A stretch of DNA of 64,000 nt from Methanobacterium sp. (GTDB lineage Archaea; Methanobacteriota; Methanobacteria; Methanobacteriales; Methanobacteriaceae). The position numbers and the translations under genes are program-made. The notes under the pieces were generated by a model. It had not been told where the DNA came from and made no database searches. It saw only the letters and a program-made list of their open reading frames with translations. This document shows, piece after piece, positions 25,832 through 34,109 of the stretch. Location: positions 422 through 64,421 of the forward strand of contig JASEIM010000003.1 in assembly GCA_030017655.1 (NCBI GenBank). The letters are read 5' to 3'. Position 1 is the stretch's first letter. Every line of letters begins with the position of its first letter.

Positions 25832-27700
25832 TCAACTAATTATATTCTGTATTTTATCTTTCAAAAGTTTATTCACAAGCTTACCATCTGCTTTTCCTTT
25901 GAGTTTTTTCATGGCCATACCCATAAGTGGACCCATTGAACCCATCCCACGATCTTCTATCATTTTTTCATTGGATTCCACTATTTCATTTATTATCCCT
26001 TCAACTTCTTTATCAGATAGCATTATTAAATTCAGGCTTTTCGCTGCTTCTTCAGGGGAATTGTTTTCTTTGCATACATTTGCTAAAATATCGGAAATAG
26101 CATCTTTAGAAATTTTACCTTCTTCCAAAAGATTGAAGGTATCAAACAGAATTTCATCTTTTAATTCATCTATATCGCATCCATCCCTTCTTAACTCTAT
26201 TAATGTGTAAGCAAGAGTTGAAGCAAGAGTTGTAGAATCTGTATCCGTTTCTTTTTTAATATTTTCGAAACTGCTTACTTTATCATTTTTTACAAGCTGT
26301 TTTGCAAGATCTTCGCTTAAATTATACTGTTTAATTATCCTTTCCTTCTTCTCTTCTGGAAGTTCAGGTAAATCGGATGCTATATCTTCAAGATGTTCTT
26401 TTGAAATACTTATTGCTGGAATATCTGTTTCTACATACATTCTGCTTGCTGTGGGGAGCGGTCTCAAGTATTCTGTGTTTCCATCAGGTGTTACTTTTCT
26501 TGTTTCCTCCGGAATCCCCTCAAGCGCCATTTTAGCCCTTCTCCGTACTTCCTGTAAAGCATTAATCACTTTTTCTTTATCATCTGCAACCAGAATAAAA
26601 GCATCACTCTCTCCAGCCCCTATAAATTCATTTAAAGCAGTTACTTCATGTTCCACAATACCATAAGCTGGAAGTTCATCTGTATGGAAGAGGCCTGATA
26701 CTCCCATTTTTTTAGCATATCCTGCAAGTTCCGTTCCAAATCTTCTCCCTGGCTGAATTTCCATTCCAATTAACCCCTTAAATCCGTTGAGTTTAATTGC
26801 ATAAACACTTTCAGCTTTAGCTATAATTTTAGAACTTGTTTCACCTAAAACTTTGGCAACATCATATAAATTATCATCAACTGATGCATTTCTATTAATT
26901 AACTCATCTCTTATTTTTAAAAGATTTATCTGTCTTTTAACTTCATTTTCAACCATTTTTGGCATTAAATCTAGGTCTTGAACTCCTTTTATTTCAACTC
27001 TAGCCCCTTCAAGGATTGATATGTTTAGATCCTGGCGTATGGTTCCTAGTCCTCTTTTTACTTTAGTGCTTCTTAATATCTGCCCGATTTGATATGCAAC
27101 TTCTTTTACTTGCTCTGGATGATTCATGGAGGGATCTGTTGTTATTTCAACAAGCGGAATTCCCAGCCTGTCCAGTCTGAATGTAACCATGCCTTTTTCA
27201 TGCCCTATTCTTCTTGCAGCATCCTCTTCAAGGCATAAATTTTCAATTACAACTCTTCCATAATCTGTTTCAATATATCCATCAGTTGCGACAAGTCCTG
27301 TCCTCTGAAATCCTCCAGTGTTACTTCCATCTATTACCTGCTTTCTCATTACATGGAATTCATCAACAACATGCATGTTAAGGAGAGTTGCTAGAATAAG
27401 AGATATTTCAAGAGCCTCCAGGTTTAAAGGATGTGGGGGTTCTTCATCAGCTTCAACAAGACAGGTTTCATGAGCATATGCTTCATAAATAAAGTTTAGT
27501 TTTCTTCTCGCCTCTTCAAACGCCGCTCTATCTATTTTTCCAAGTTCGCTTTGAGTGGGTCTTAAATTTCTTAGAATTTTAAATTCCGGCTCTATATCGG
27601 TAAGATTACAATCACATGCGCAGAACAGCTTTTCATCTGTGTTGAGCTGCTGGTGTATTTCAAGTCCCATTTTGAGTCCAAGTTTTTTATAATCAAGCAT
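25832..27700 (-). CDS. gatE: glutamyl-tRNA(Gln) amidotransferase subunit E
   Basis: 622 residues. Opens with GLEIHQQLNT, has the zinc-type cluster CACDC, the transamidase core DRLGIPLVEITTDP and GLGTIRQDLNIS, an AspRS-like insert (KKMGVSGLFHTDELP) and a C-terminal YqeY-like tail ending with GMAMKKLKGKADGKLV. Archaea-specific partner of GatD that activates Glu-tRNA(Gln). Start 20 bases after gatD stop with GGTGATT before the ATG, so they form an operon. Confidence 0.95.
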   Translation of the reverse strand: MLDYKKLGLKMGLEIHQQLNTDEKLFCACDCNLTDIEPEFKILRNLRPTQSELGKIDRAAFEEARRKLNFIYEAYAHETCLVEADEEPPHPLNLEALEISLILATLLNMHVVDEFHVMRKQVIDGSNTGGFQRTGLVATDGYIETDYGRVVIENLCLEEDAARRIGHEKGMVTFRLDRLGIPLVEITTDPSMNHPEQVKEVAYQIGQILRSTKVKRGLGTIRQDLNISILEGARVEIKGVQDLDLMPKMVENEVKRQINLLKIRDELINRNASVDDNLYDVAKVLGETSSKIIAKAESVYAIKLNGFKGLIGMEIQPGRRFGTELAGYAKKMGVSGLFHTDELPAYGIVEHEVTALNEFIGAGESDAFILVADDKEKVINALQEVRRRAKMALEGIPEETRKVTPDGNTEYLRPLPTASRMYVETDIPAISISKEHLEDIASDLPELPEEKKERIIKQYNLSEDLAKQLVKNDKVSSFENIKKETDTDSTTLASTLAYTLIELRRDGCDIDELKDEILFDTFNLLEEGKISKDAISDILANVCKENNSPEEAAKSLNLIMLSDKEVEGIINEIVESNEKMIEDRGMGSMGPLMGMAMKKLKGKADGKLVNKLLKDKIQNIIS

Positions 27701-27719
27701 TAAATCACCGTAAATTATA

Positions 27720-29033
27720 TTAGATTAAAAAATATTTTAAAGAAAGTTTATCCTGAATTTCTCCTGCAATATTTGTCTGCATTATATTTTGGACTTCATC
27801 TAACTTATCTGTCTGCCCTAAAGCCCATATAAGCTTTATAAAAGCAGTTTCAGGTAACATATCACCTGCAGAGATCACTCCTGCAGATATAAGCTTTCTT
27901 CCAGTACTGTAAACATGCATATCCACCGCCCCGTAAAGACACTGGGATGTCATAACTACGGGTATTCCATTGTCTGCTGCCCTTGCAAGTGATGGGATGA
28001 TATCCTCCGGGCAATGTCCAAGTCCTGTTCCTTCTAAAACGATTCCTTTATAGCCTTTGTCCACATGGTAGTCTATTAGTTCTCCAGAAATCCCCGGATA
28101 GCTTTTAATAAATGCTACATTTGGTTCAAGAGCGTCTTGAAGTTTAACTTCACCATCGATCCTTTTTTTGTAATTTATTTCCTTATCTAAAATTTTAATA
28201 TTGCCATTATGTACTCTGGCAATTGGAGATATGTTTATACTTCTAAAAGTATCTCTTCTTGATGTGTGCATCTTTCTTACTTTCGTTCCTCTATGTAAAT
28301 TACAATAAGAATCATTTTCAGTTCCATGCATACAGACCATTACCTCTGCTATATCAGATTTAGCTGCAGTAACTGAATTTAAGAGATTCAGGTATGCATC
28401 TGATGAAGGTCTGTCTGAACTTCTCTGAGCTCCAGTAAGTACAACTGGCACGGGAGTGTCCAGAATAAAGCTTAATGCTGCTGAAGTGTAGTGCATGGTG
28501 TCTGTTCCATGGGCAACAACAACACCGTAAGCTCCATCATTAATTTCATCTGCTATTGATCTCGCAGATTTAATCCAGTACTCGGGTTTCATGTTTTCAC
28601 TTAAAATATTTAAAACCGCATTTCCTTTGATATTTGCAAGTTCAAGAAGCTCTGGATTTGCCCTTAAAAGGTCATCTGCAGTGAACGCAGGGTGAACGGC
28701 TCCTGTTTTGTAATCAATTATGGATGCTACAGTTCCACCAGTAGATATAATGGAAATATCCCTCTTTTCAGGGTTTTTTTCAATATTAAGTGGTTTTAAT
28801 TCAATTTTTGGCTTTTCACCCTTTTTTATAAGCTTTATATCGGCATCCTTTATTTCTAAACCAATATTATAACCATTATTAAGTTTTAAAACCACATGCT
28901 TATCATCAGCATCTTCTGCCCTATCTAAGATCATTCCTTCATAAGAAATATCTTTTTTAATTATTTTGACGCTGTCACCAATAGAAATACCGGCTGAATC
29001 TAAAAATACTTTGGAATCTCCTCTGTAACTCAT
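27720..29033 (-). CDS. gatD: glutamyl-tRNA(Gln) amidotransferase subunit D
   Basis: 437 residues. A small beta-barrel N-terminal domain (about 1-75) precedes an L-asparaginase-like domain with ISTGGTVAS and VVAHGTDTMHYTSAA, the catalytic threonine and aspartate motifs. GatD releases ammonia from glutamine or asparagine and channels it to GatE for Gln-tRNA(Gln) formation. The ATG follows GAGTGAT. First gene of the apparent gatD-gatE-trxB-SepCysS run. Confidence 0.95.
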   Translation of the reverse strand: MSYRGDSKVFLDSAGISIGDSVKIIKKDISYEGMILDRAEDADDKHVVLKLNNGYNIGLEIKDADIKLIKKGEKPKIELKPLNIEKNPEKRDISIISTGGTVASIIDYKTGAVHPAFTADDLLRANPELLELANIKGNAVLNILSENMKPEYWIKSARSIADEINDGAYGVVVAHGTDTMHYTSAALSFILDTPVPVVLTGAQRSSDRPSSDAYLNLLNSVTAAKSDIAEVMVCMHGTENDSYCNLHRGTKVRKMHTSRRDTFRSINISPIARVHNGNIKILDKEINYKKRIDGEVKLQDALEPNVAFIKSYPGISGELIDYHVDKGYKGIVLEGTGLGHCPEDIIPSLARAADNGIPVVMTSQCLYGAVDMHVYSTGRKLISAGVISAGDMLPETAFIKLIWALGQTDKLDEVQNIMQTNIAGEIQDKLSLKYFLI

Positions 29034-29154
29034 AAAATCACTCTTATTTTAATTAATAAAACTTTAAAAATTATATTTTAATTAACTTATAAACACAGAT
29101 AATATCTTTAACTTTGAATATTATAAATTAGATCAATTTTACCGATGTGATACT

Positions 29155-29985
29155 ATGGATGAACATGTAATAGAGGCACTTGGAAAAACAAGAGTAGTTG
29201 TCAGAGATGGAAAAGTTGTGGAAGTCGGAGAACCAGAAATTAATTACTGCCCTCTTTTTGATAAATACAGGGGAATTAAAGAGCTTACCCCTGAAGCGAT
29301 CAAAAAAAATATAGAATTTAGAATTAAAGATTTTGGAATGTGCACAGGGGATAGAGTATTGCGTATGAAGGATTTTTTATCATTTGGGGTTTCTGAAACA
29401 TTAGGCACGCTCCTTGATGAAAATATAATCGATTGTGCAGTTATTGTCAGTGAAGGGTGTGGAACTGTGATTGTAACTGATCCTGAATTTGTTCAGGGCA
29501 TGGCCGGTAGAATATCTGCTTTTTTAAGCACTTCTCCAATTACCGAAATCATAGACGCAGTCGGAGCTCAAAATACCCTTGATCCTGAAACTGCTGAAAT
29601 TGATCAGATTAAAGGAGCATTAAAATCTATTGGTATGGGTTATAAAAACATAGCAGTTACAATAATATCTCCCGAAGATGCAAAAAGGCTTAGAGAAATT
29701 GAAAAAGAACATGAAGACATTAAAATTTATATATTCGCTGCTCATGTAACTGGAATGTCAAAAAATGATGCAGAAGCTCTATTTGATACTGCAGATGTTG
29801 TGACTGGTTGTGCATCAAAGTATATAAGAGAAGTAGGAAAAGATCGAGAAGTATTCGCAGTTGGAGCTTCAATACCTATTTATGGAGTTACTGAAGATGG
29901 AGAAAATTTTTTAAAGATAAGAATTGATAAAATTGGGGGTTTAAAGGATAAACCACATGCTAAAATACCTGATCCTTTAATTTAG
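29155..29985 (+). CDS. methanogenesis marker protein 8 (DUF2099)
   Basis: 276 residues. The opening HVIEALGKTRVVVRDGKVVE followed by NYCPLFDKYRGI is characteristic of methanogenesis marker 8. Later SEGCGTVIVTDP and VVTGCASKYIRE hold conserved cysteines suited to metal or cofactor binding. The family is restricted largely to methanogens and relatives; its function is not established. Monocistronic, divergent from gatD, with TGTGAT before the ATG. Confidence 0.88.
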   Translation: MDEHVIEALGKTRVVVRDGKVVEVGEPEINYCPLFDKYRGIKELTPEAIKKNIEFRIKDFGMCTGDRVLRMKDFLSFGVSETLGTLLDENIIDCAVIVSEGCGTVIVTDPEFVQGMAGRISAFLSTSPITEIIDAVGAQNTLDPETAEIDQIKGALKSIGMGYKNIAVTIISPEDAKRLREIEKEHEDIKIYIFAAHVTGMSKNDAEALFDTADVVTGCASKYIREVGKDREVFAVGASIPIYGVTEDGENFLKIRIDKIGGLKDKPHAKIPDPLI

Positions 29986-30005
29986 TAGAAATACGCCAAT
30001 AAAAA

Positions 30006-30383
30006 TTAATCTATCCCTGCAAGGGCACGAATCAGAGAACTCTGGGTTATAAGGCCTACAAGAATTCCATTTTCTGCCACAGGAATTCTCTGATAACCTT
30101 TATCTGCCATTACTTTTGTAATTTCCATGATAGGTGTGTCTTTGTTTGCCACATACAGATCTTTACTCATTAAATCACCAACTTTGAGACCTAAAGCTTC
30201 TCCCCCCGCTAAAAGAACATCTCTATGGGTTATTATTCCCACAAGTTTCTTATCATCAACAACAGGAAGTCCCCCAACATTACATCTCATCATTTTCAAT
30301 TTAGCGGCTGCAACAAGGTCATTTGGTGAAGTTACATGAACCTCTTCTATCATAATGTTCTTTGCCTGTAGTTTTTTAATCAT
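30006..30383 (-). CDS. two-CBS-domain protein
   Basis: 125 residues made of a CBS pair: VDDKKLVGIITHRDVLLAGG in the first and AENGILVGLITQSSLIRAL in the second. CBS pairs sense adenine nucleotides or S-adenosylmethionine. There is no attached catalytic domain, so a regulatory partner is needed and is not evident. Convergent with marker 8, divergent from thiC. Confidence 0.85.
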   Translation of the reverse strand: MIKKLQAKNIMIEEVHVTSPNDLVAAAKLKMMRCNVGGLPVVDDKKLVGIITHRDVLLAGGEALGLKVGDLMSKDLYVANKDTPIMEITKVMADKGYQRIPVAENGILVGLITQSSLIRALAGID

Positions 30384-30467
30384 AAGTTTATTTTATTTTA
30401 ACATATATATTAAGATAAAGACCAAAATTTTAACAATTTCAATTTTTTTAACTACGAGGGATTAAAA

Positions 30468-31742
30468 GTGACTCAATTAGAATCTGCTAGAAAAGGCCAA
30501 ATCACCAATGAAATGGAAAAGGTTGCAAAAGAAGAGAATATAGAAATTCAAAAACTTATCAAACGATTATCAAAAGGATATATCACAATTCCAAAGAATG
30601 TTAATGGTAAAAGTATTCCTAAGGGCATTGGTAAGGGATTAACTACCAAGATCAACGCTAATGTAGGTTCATCTTCAGAAATAGAAAACATAGAAAAAGA
30701 AGTGGAAAAAGCCAGAACAGCGGTTAAATACGGCGCTGATGCTGTAATGGATTTGAGCACGGGTTCACATTTAAAGGGGGTTAGGAAAGAAATAATAGGG
30801 GCAATTGAAGTTCCAATTGGAACTGTTCCTATATATGAGGCGGCTGTGGGAGCATCTAAGAAAAAAGGTGCAGTAATCAACATGGATGAAGATGATATGT
30901 TTAACGCCATAATCAACCAGGCTAGAGAAGGCGTTGACTTCATGACTATTCATTCAGGAATTACAATGGACACTGTAGACAAAATAAGAAATTCAAACAG
31001 AATTATGGGTATTGTAAGCCGTGGAGGAGCATTTTTGGCCGCATGGATACTTCAAAATAAAGAAGAAAACCCTCTTTATAAAAATTTTGATTATTTACTG
31101 GAAATAGCCCATGAATATGATGTAACCCTTAGTTTAGGGGATGGATTAAGGCCAGGATGTCTGGCGGATGCCTCAGATATTCCCCAAATTCAGGAACTAA
31201 TAATACTTGGTCAGCTTGTTGAAAGGGCCAGAGAAGCTGGAGTTCAAGTCATGGTTGAAGGGCCAGGGCATGTTCCACTTGATCAAATTGAAGCAAATAT
31301 GAAAATTCAGAAAACAATCTGTAAAGGGGCTCCATTTTACGTTTTAGGTCCAATTGTAACTGATCTTGCTCCGGGCTATGATCATATAACCTCTGCAATC
31401 GGAGGTGCCATAGCCGCCTTTTCAGGGGCTGATTTCCTATGTTATGTCACTCCAAGGGAGCATCTTGCAATTCCTGACGTTGAAGCCGTAAAAGAGGGTG
31501 TTGTTGCATCTAAAATAGCTGCACAAGCTGCTGATGTGGCTAAGGGAATAAAAAGTGCATGGAATAGTGAGCTTCAGATGGCCAGGGCAAGAAGATGTTT
31601 TAACTGGGAAAAGCAGTTTGAGCTGGCATTTGATCACGAAACACCGCGTAAATACAGGGAAAGTACACCTACAAAGGGCGATATGTGCACTATGTGTGGG
31701 GAATTCTGTGCTTTAAGGATTGTAAGGGATAATTTAGGTTAG
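30468..31742 (+). CDS. thiC: phosphomethylpyrimidine synthase ThiC
   Basis: 424 residues, radical SAM enzyme. GADAVMDLSTG, GIVSRGGAFLA, LGDGLRPGC and VEGPGHVP are hallmark ThiC segments; the C-terminal cluster motif CTMCGEFC binds the [4Fe-4S] cluster. It makes the HMP-phosphate pyrimidine of thiamine from aminoimidazole ribotide. The start is GTG at 30468 with GAGG about 10 bases upstream. No thi-box (TPP riboswitch) is visible upstream. Methanogens often have two ThiC forms; this is the shorter archaeal/bacterial type without the N-terminal ThiC-associated domain. Confidence 0.93.
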   Translation: MTQLESARKGQITNEMEKVAKEENIEIQKLIKRLSKGYITIPKNVNGKSIPKGIGKGLTTKINANVGSSSEIENIEKEVEKARTAVKYGADAVMDLSTGSHLKGVRKEIIGAIEVPIGTVPIYEAAVGASKKKGAVINMDEDDMFNAIINQAREGVDFMTIHSGITMDTVDKIRNSNRIMGIVSRGGAFLAAWILQNKEENPLYKNFDYLLEIAHEYDVTLSLGDGLRPGCLADASDIPQIQELIILGQLVERAREAGVQVMVEGPGHVPLDQIEANMKIQKTICKGAPFYVLGPIVTDLAPGYDHITSAIGGAIAAFSGADFLCYVTPREHLAIPDVEAVKEGVVASKIAAQAADVAKGIKSAWNSELQMARARRCFNWEKQFELAFDHETPRKYRESTPTKGDMCTMCGEFCALRIVRDNLG

Positions 31743-31841
31743 AACTTTCTTTTTTTATTTTATATTCTATTTTAATTGTTACTGGATACTCTTCGAAAAA
31801 ATAAAATACTTAAACATATAAAAGTATTACTTGGTGGTAAT

Positions 31842-32015
31842 ATGAGATCCAGAATTAACATGCTTCGAAATACGAGCACATATGCATTTGATTCATGTCC
31901 AACATGTGGATCTGATATGTTAATAAAAATAGATGAATATAACTATCCAACTGGATGGTTAGAAGTATATGAATGCCAGGGATGTGGATCTGTAATTGAA
32001 AAAATAATAGATTAA
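31842..32015 (+). CDS. small zinc-ribbon protein, 57 aa
   Basis: The ATG at 31842 follows GGTGGTAAT and a TATA-like ACATATAAAAG. The peptide has CPTCGSD and CQGCGSV, two knuckles 26 residues apart, i.e. one zinc ribbon. The frame continues upstream to 31776 but that part has no ribosome binding site and is discarded. Role unknown. Confidence 0.65.
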   Translation: MRSRINMLRNTSTYAFDSCPTCGSDMLIKIDEYNYPTGWLEVYECQGCGSVIEKIID

Positions 32016-32193
32016 ATAACGGGTTTTAATAACGGGCTTAATTTTTGTTAAAATCTATTATAAACTAAATTATGGATTCTAAGTAGAATTAATCAGGTTA
32101 ATTTGGATCAGAAATTAGTTTTAATTTTTAAAGTTTTAAATAACTATTAGTATGTGGGTTTAAATATAATTGAACATTGAAGGAGTGGATATT

Positions 32194-32472
32194 GTGGCTA
32201 TGGAACATGTTGAAGGAGAAAATAAGGGTAAAGTAATTCTTTATGCATTAAGTACTTGTGGATGGTGTAGAAAGACTCGAATGCTTCTTGAAAGCTTGAA
32301 AATAGATTTTAATTATATTTATGTTGATCTCTTGAAGGGTGATGAAAGATCCGAAATTATAAAGGAAGTACAAAAGTGGAATCCTCAGCTTTCTTTTCCA
32401 ACAGTAGTAATCAATGATGAGGATGTTATTGTAGGATTTAGAGAAGATGAAATTAAGGAGAAGCTTCAATGA
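32194..32472 (+). CDS. glutaredoxin-like protein with CGWC site
   Basis: About 92 residues from the GTG at 32194 (ATG at 32200 is the alternative); AAGGAGTGG lies 7 bases upstream, so earlier starts are unlikely. Thioredoxin fold: strand VILYAL, active site STCGWCRKTR, helix, cis-proline segment LSFPTVVIND. Overlaps the next gene by four bases (ATGA), so it is translationally coupled to a ferredoxin-thioredoxin reductase-like protein, which is probably its electron donor. Confidence 0.85.
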   Translation: MAMEHVEGENKGKVILYALSTCGWCRKTRMLLESLKIDFNYIYVDLLKGDERSEIIKEVQKWNPQLSFPTVVINDEDVIVGFREDEIKEKLQ

Positions 32473-32972
32473 ACAACGATATCAGCGACCAGGAACTTGA
32501 TGAATTTTATAAGAAGGTAAAAAAAGATGTTGAAGCTCATGGATATCATCTAAATCCTGATGTGGAGTTCACTAAATATCTCCTTAAAAATATATTACTG
32601 AATGAACAGCGTTATGGCTATGGGTCGTGTCCATGCCGCCTTGCAGCAGGTAATAAGGAGGAAGACCTTGATATCATTTGCCCCTGTGACTATAGGGATC
32701 CTGATTTAAATGAGTATGATACATGTTACTGTGGTCTCTATATTTCTGGAGACATCTTAAATGGTAAAAAAGAATTAACATCGATACCTGAGAGAAGACC
32801 TGCTCCAAAAGAACGAGAACAATCAAAAAGCGAATTAGGAAGCGTAATTTCTTCTTTAGATGTTCCTGTATTTAGATGCAGCGTTTGTGGTTATTTATGT
32901 GCAAGGGAAGAACCTCCAGAAGTATGCCCAATCTGTAAAGTTGGAAAAGAACGTTTCAAAAGGTTTATTTAA
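32469..32972 (+). CDS. ferredoxin-thioredoxin reductase catalytic subunit fused to a rubredoxin-like domain
   Basis: 167 residues. The FTR beta fold is shown by YGSCPCRL, IICPCDYRD and TCYCGLYI, the six to seven cysteines that hold the [4Fe-4S] cluster next to a redox disulfide. After a linker the C-terminal 45 residues carry CSVCGY and CPICKVG, a rubredoxin/rubrerythrin-type iron site. The fusion would allow one-electron delivery to the catalytic cluster. With the upstream glutaredoxin it forms a two-gene thiol-redox unit. Confidence 0.88.
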   Translation: MNNDISDQELDEFYKKVKKDVEAHGYHLNPDVEFTKYLLKNILLNEQRYGYGSCPCRLAAGNKEEDLDIICPCDYRDPDLNEYDTCYCGLYISGDILNGKKELTSIPERRPAPKEREQSKSELGSVISSLDVPVFRCSVCGYLCAREEPPEVCPICKVGKERFKRFI

Positions 32973-33167
32973 ACTAAAATTTCTCTATTTCTTTTAATAA
33001 CTAAAACAAATATTTAAATTCCATTTTTATCTATTCATTTTCACATTTAAGAATTCTAAGTTAAATTATATCCATAAAATTAGGATTTTTGATTAAAAAT
33101 AAATAATAAATATTTATCCAACAATATTATTACTGTATATAAATTGAAATGTTTTGGCTGATTTAAT

Positions 33168-34109
33168 ATGGCGTCCATTCTGAACTTTGCTAAAAAAAAT
33201 ACAGATAATATAATTACTCCTTTTGGCCAAACTGATGTTTTACTGATTTATGCAATTGTTGCAGAAAAATTAAAGAAATATTTAAAGAATCGAGAACTTG
33301 CAAGTAAAATATGGCTGCCGAAAGGATATGTCCGCTATTTACTTAAAAGAGGATCAAAATTAGATCCTCTATATGTTGAAGAACTGGTTAAAGCTGTGGA
33401 TTTAGATTTTTTAGAGCTTAGATCAAAGGAAAAGCACTTGAAAGATGCAAAAAATGATATTACAGATTTACAGAATAAGGTCTGGCAGTATTTCCTTCCA
33501 AGAAAACTGGCTGATTTCTTTTATGCAACAAATCATGAAAATCCGGGAGGAGAAATAGACAGAATATTTTTTGATATTGACAGATTTAAAGGAATTTCAG
33601 CAGAGCAGGCACAGATAGCTACAAAAATTTTTGTAGAAACCATAAAAGAAGATAAAGAACTCCCTAATGTACTTGGAGACATTGATCCATTTATTTACTG
33701 GACTGGAAATTCATTTCATGTCTTTTTCTTTTTAGATCACAAGGAGCCGAATTCATTTTATGAAAAATATTTCCGGTATTCAAAAGATGACCCTGAAAGA
33801 AATTTTACAGGTAAATGGGCTAAAAAAGTGGATAAACAGGCTGATTTTAAAGTTTTAGGAGGACATGAAAGACAGGGGAATTCAATAAATATAGACCCAT
33901 CACAGACTCCTTCAGGTAAATTAAGCCGAGTACCGTTAGGTTCGCTCCATATGAGTGATCCAGATACTGTGGATGGGGTTTCAGTTCCTGTAACTGAAAA
34001 AATGCTTTATGATGAGGAATTATGGGTTAAACTGGCAAATTACAGGCCAAAAGATATCATTGAAAATCTCAATCAATTTGAAAAATGCTTACCTGAAGAT
34101 TTCAGGTGA
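33168..34109 (+). CDS. archaeo-eukaryotic primase superfamily protein paired with a DNA ligase
   Basis: 313 residues. Residues 1-110 are helical and unassigned. From 110 the protein carries the AEP pattern: catalytic DID at 136-138 in IFFDIDRF, GNSFHVFFFLD (motif II, H184), and a third block with GKLSRVPLGSLH similar to the PriS end motif. No zinc knuckle is seen. The gene overlaps the ligase gene by four bases (GTGA), so the two products are made together. This resembles polymerase/primase-ligase pairs of end-joining or excision repair; Ku was not seen. A primase role in replication is less likely, since PriS in archaea has another layout. No clear Shine-Dalgarno site. Confidence 0.72.
   Translation: MASILNFAKKNTDNIITPFGQTDVLLIYAIVAEKLKKYLKNRELASKIWLPKGYVRYLLKRGSKLDPLYVEELVKAVDLDFLELRSKEKHLKDAKNDITDLQNKVWQYFLPRKLADFFYATNHENPGGEIDRIFFDIDRFKGISAEQAQIATKIFVETIKEDKELPNVLGDIDPFIYWTGNSFHVFFFLDHKEPNSFYEKYFRYSKDDPERNFTGKWAKKVDKQADFKVLGGHERQGNSINIDPSQTPSGKLSRVPLGSLHMSDPDTVDGVSVPVTEKMLYDEELWVKLANYRPKDIIENLNQFEKCLPEDFR

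Noticed and set aside
30430..30470. TPP riboswitch in front of thiC
   Set aside because: The leader is short and lacks the conserved CTGAGA and thi-box sequence.
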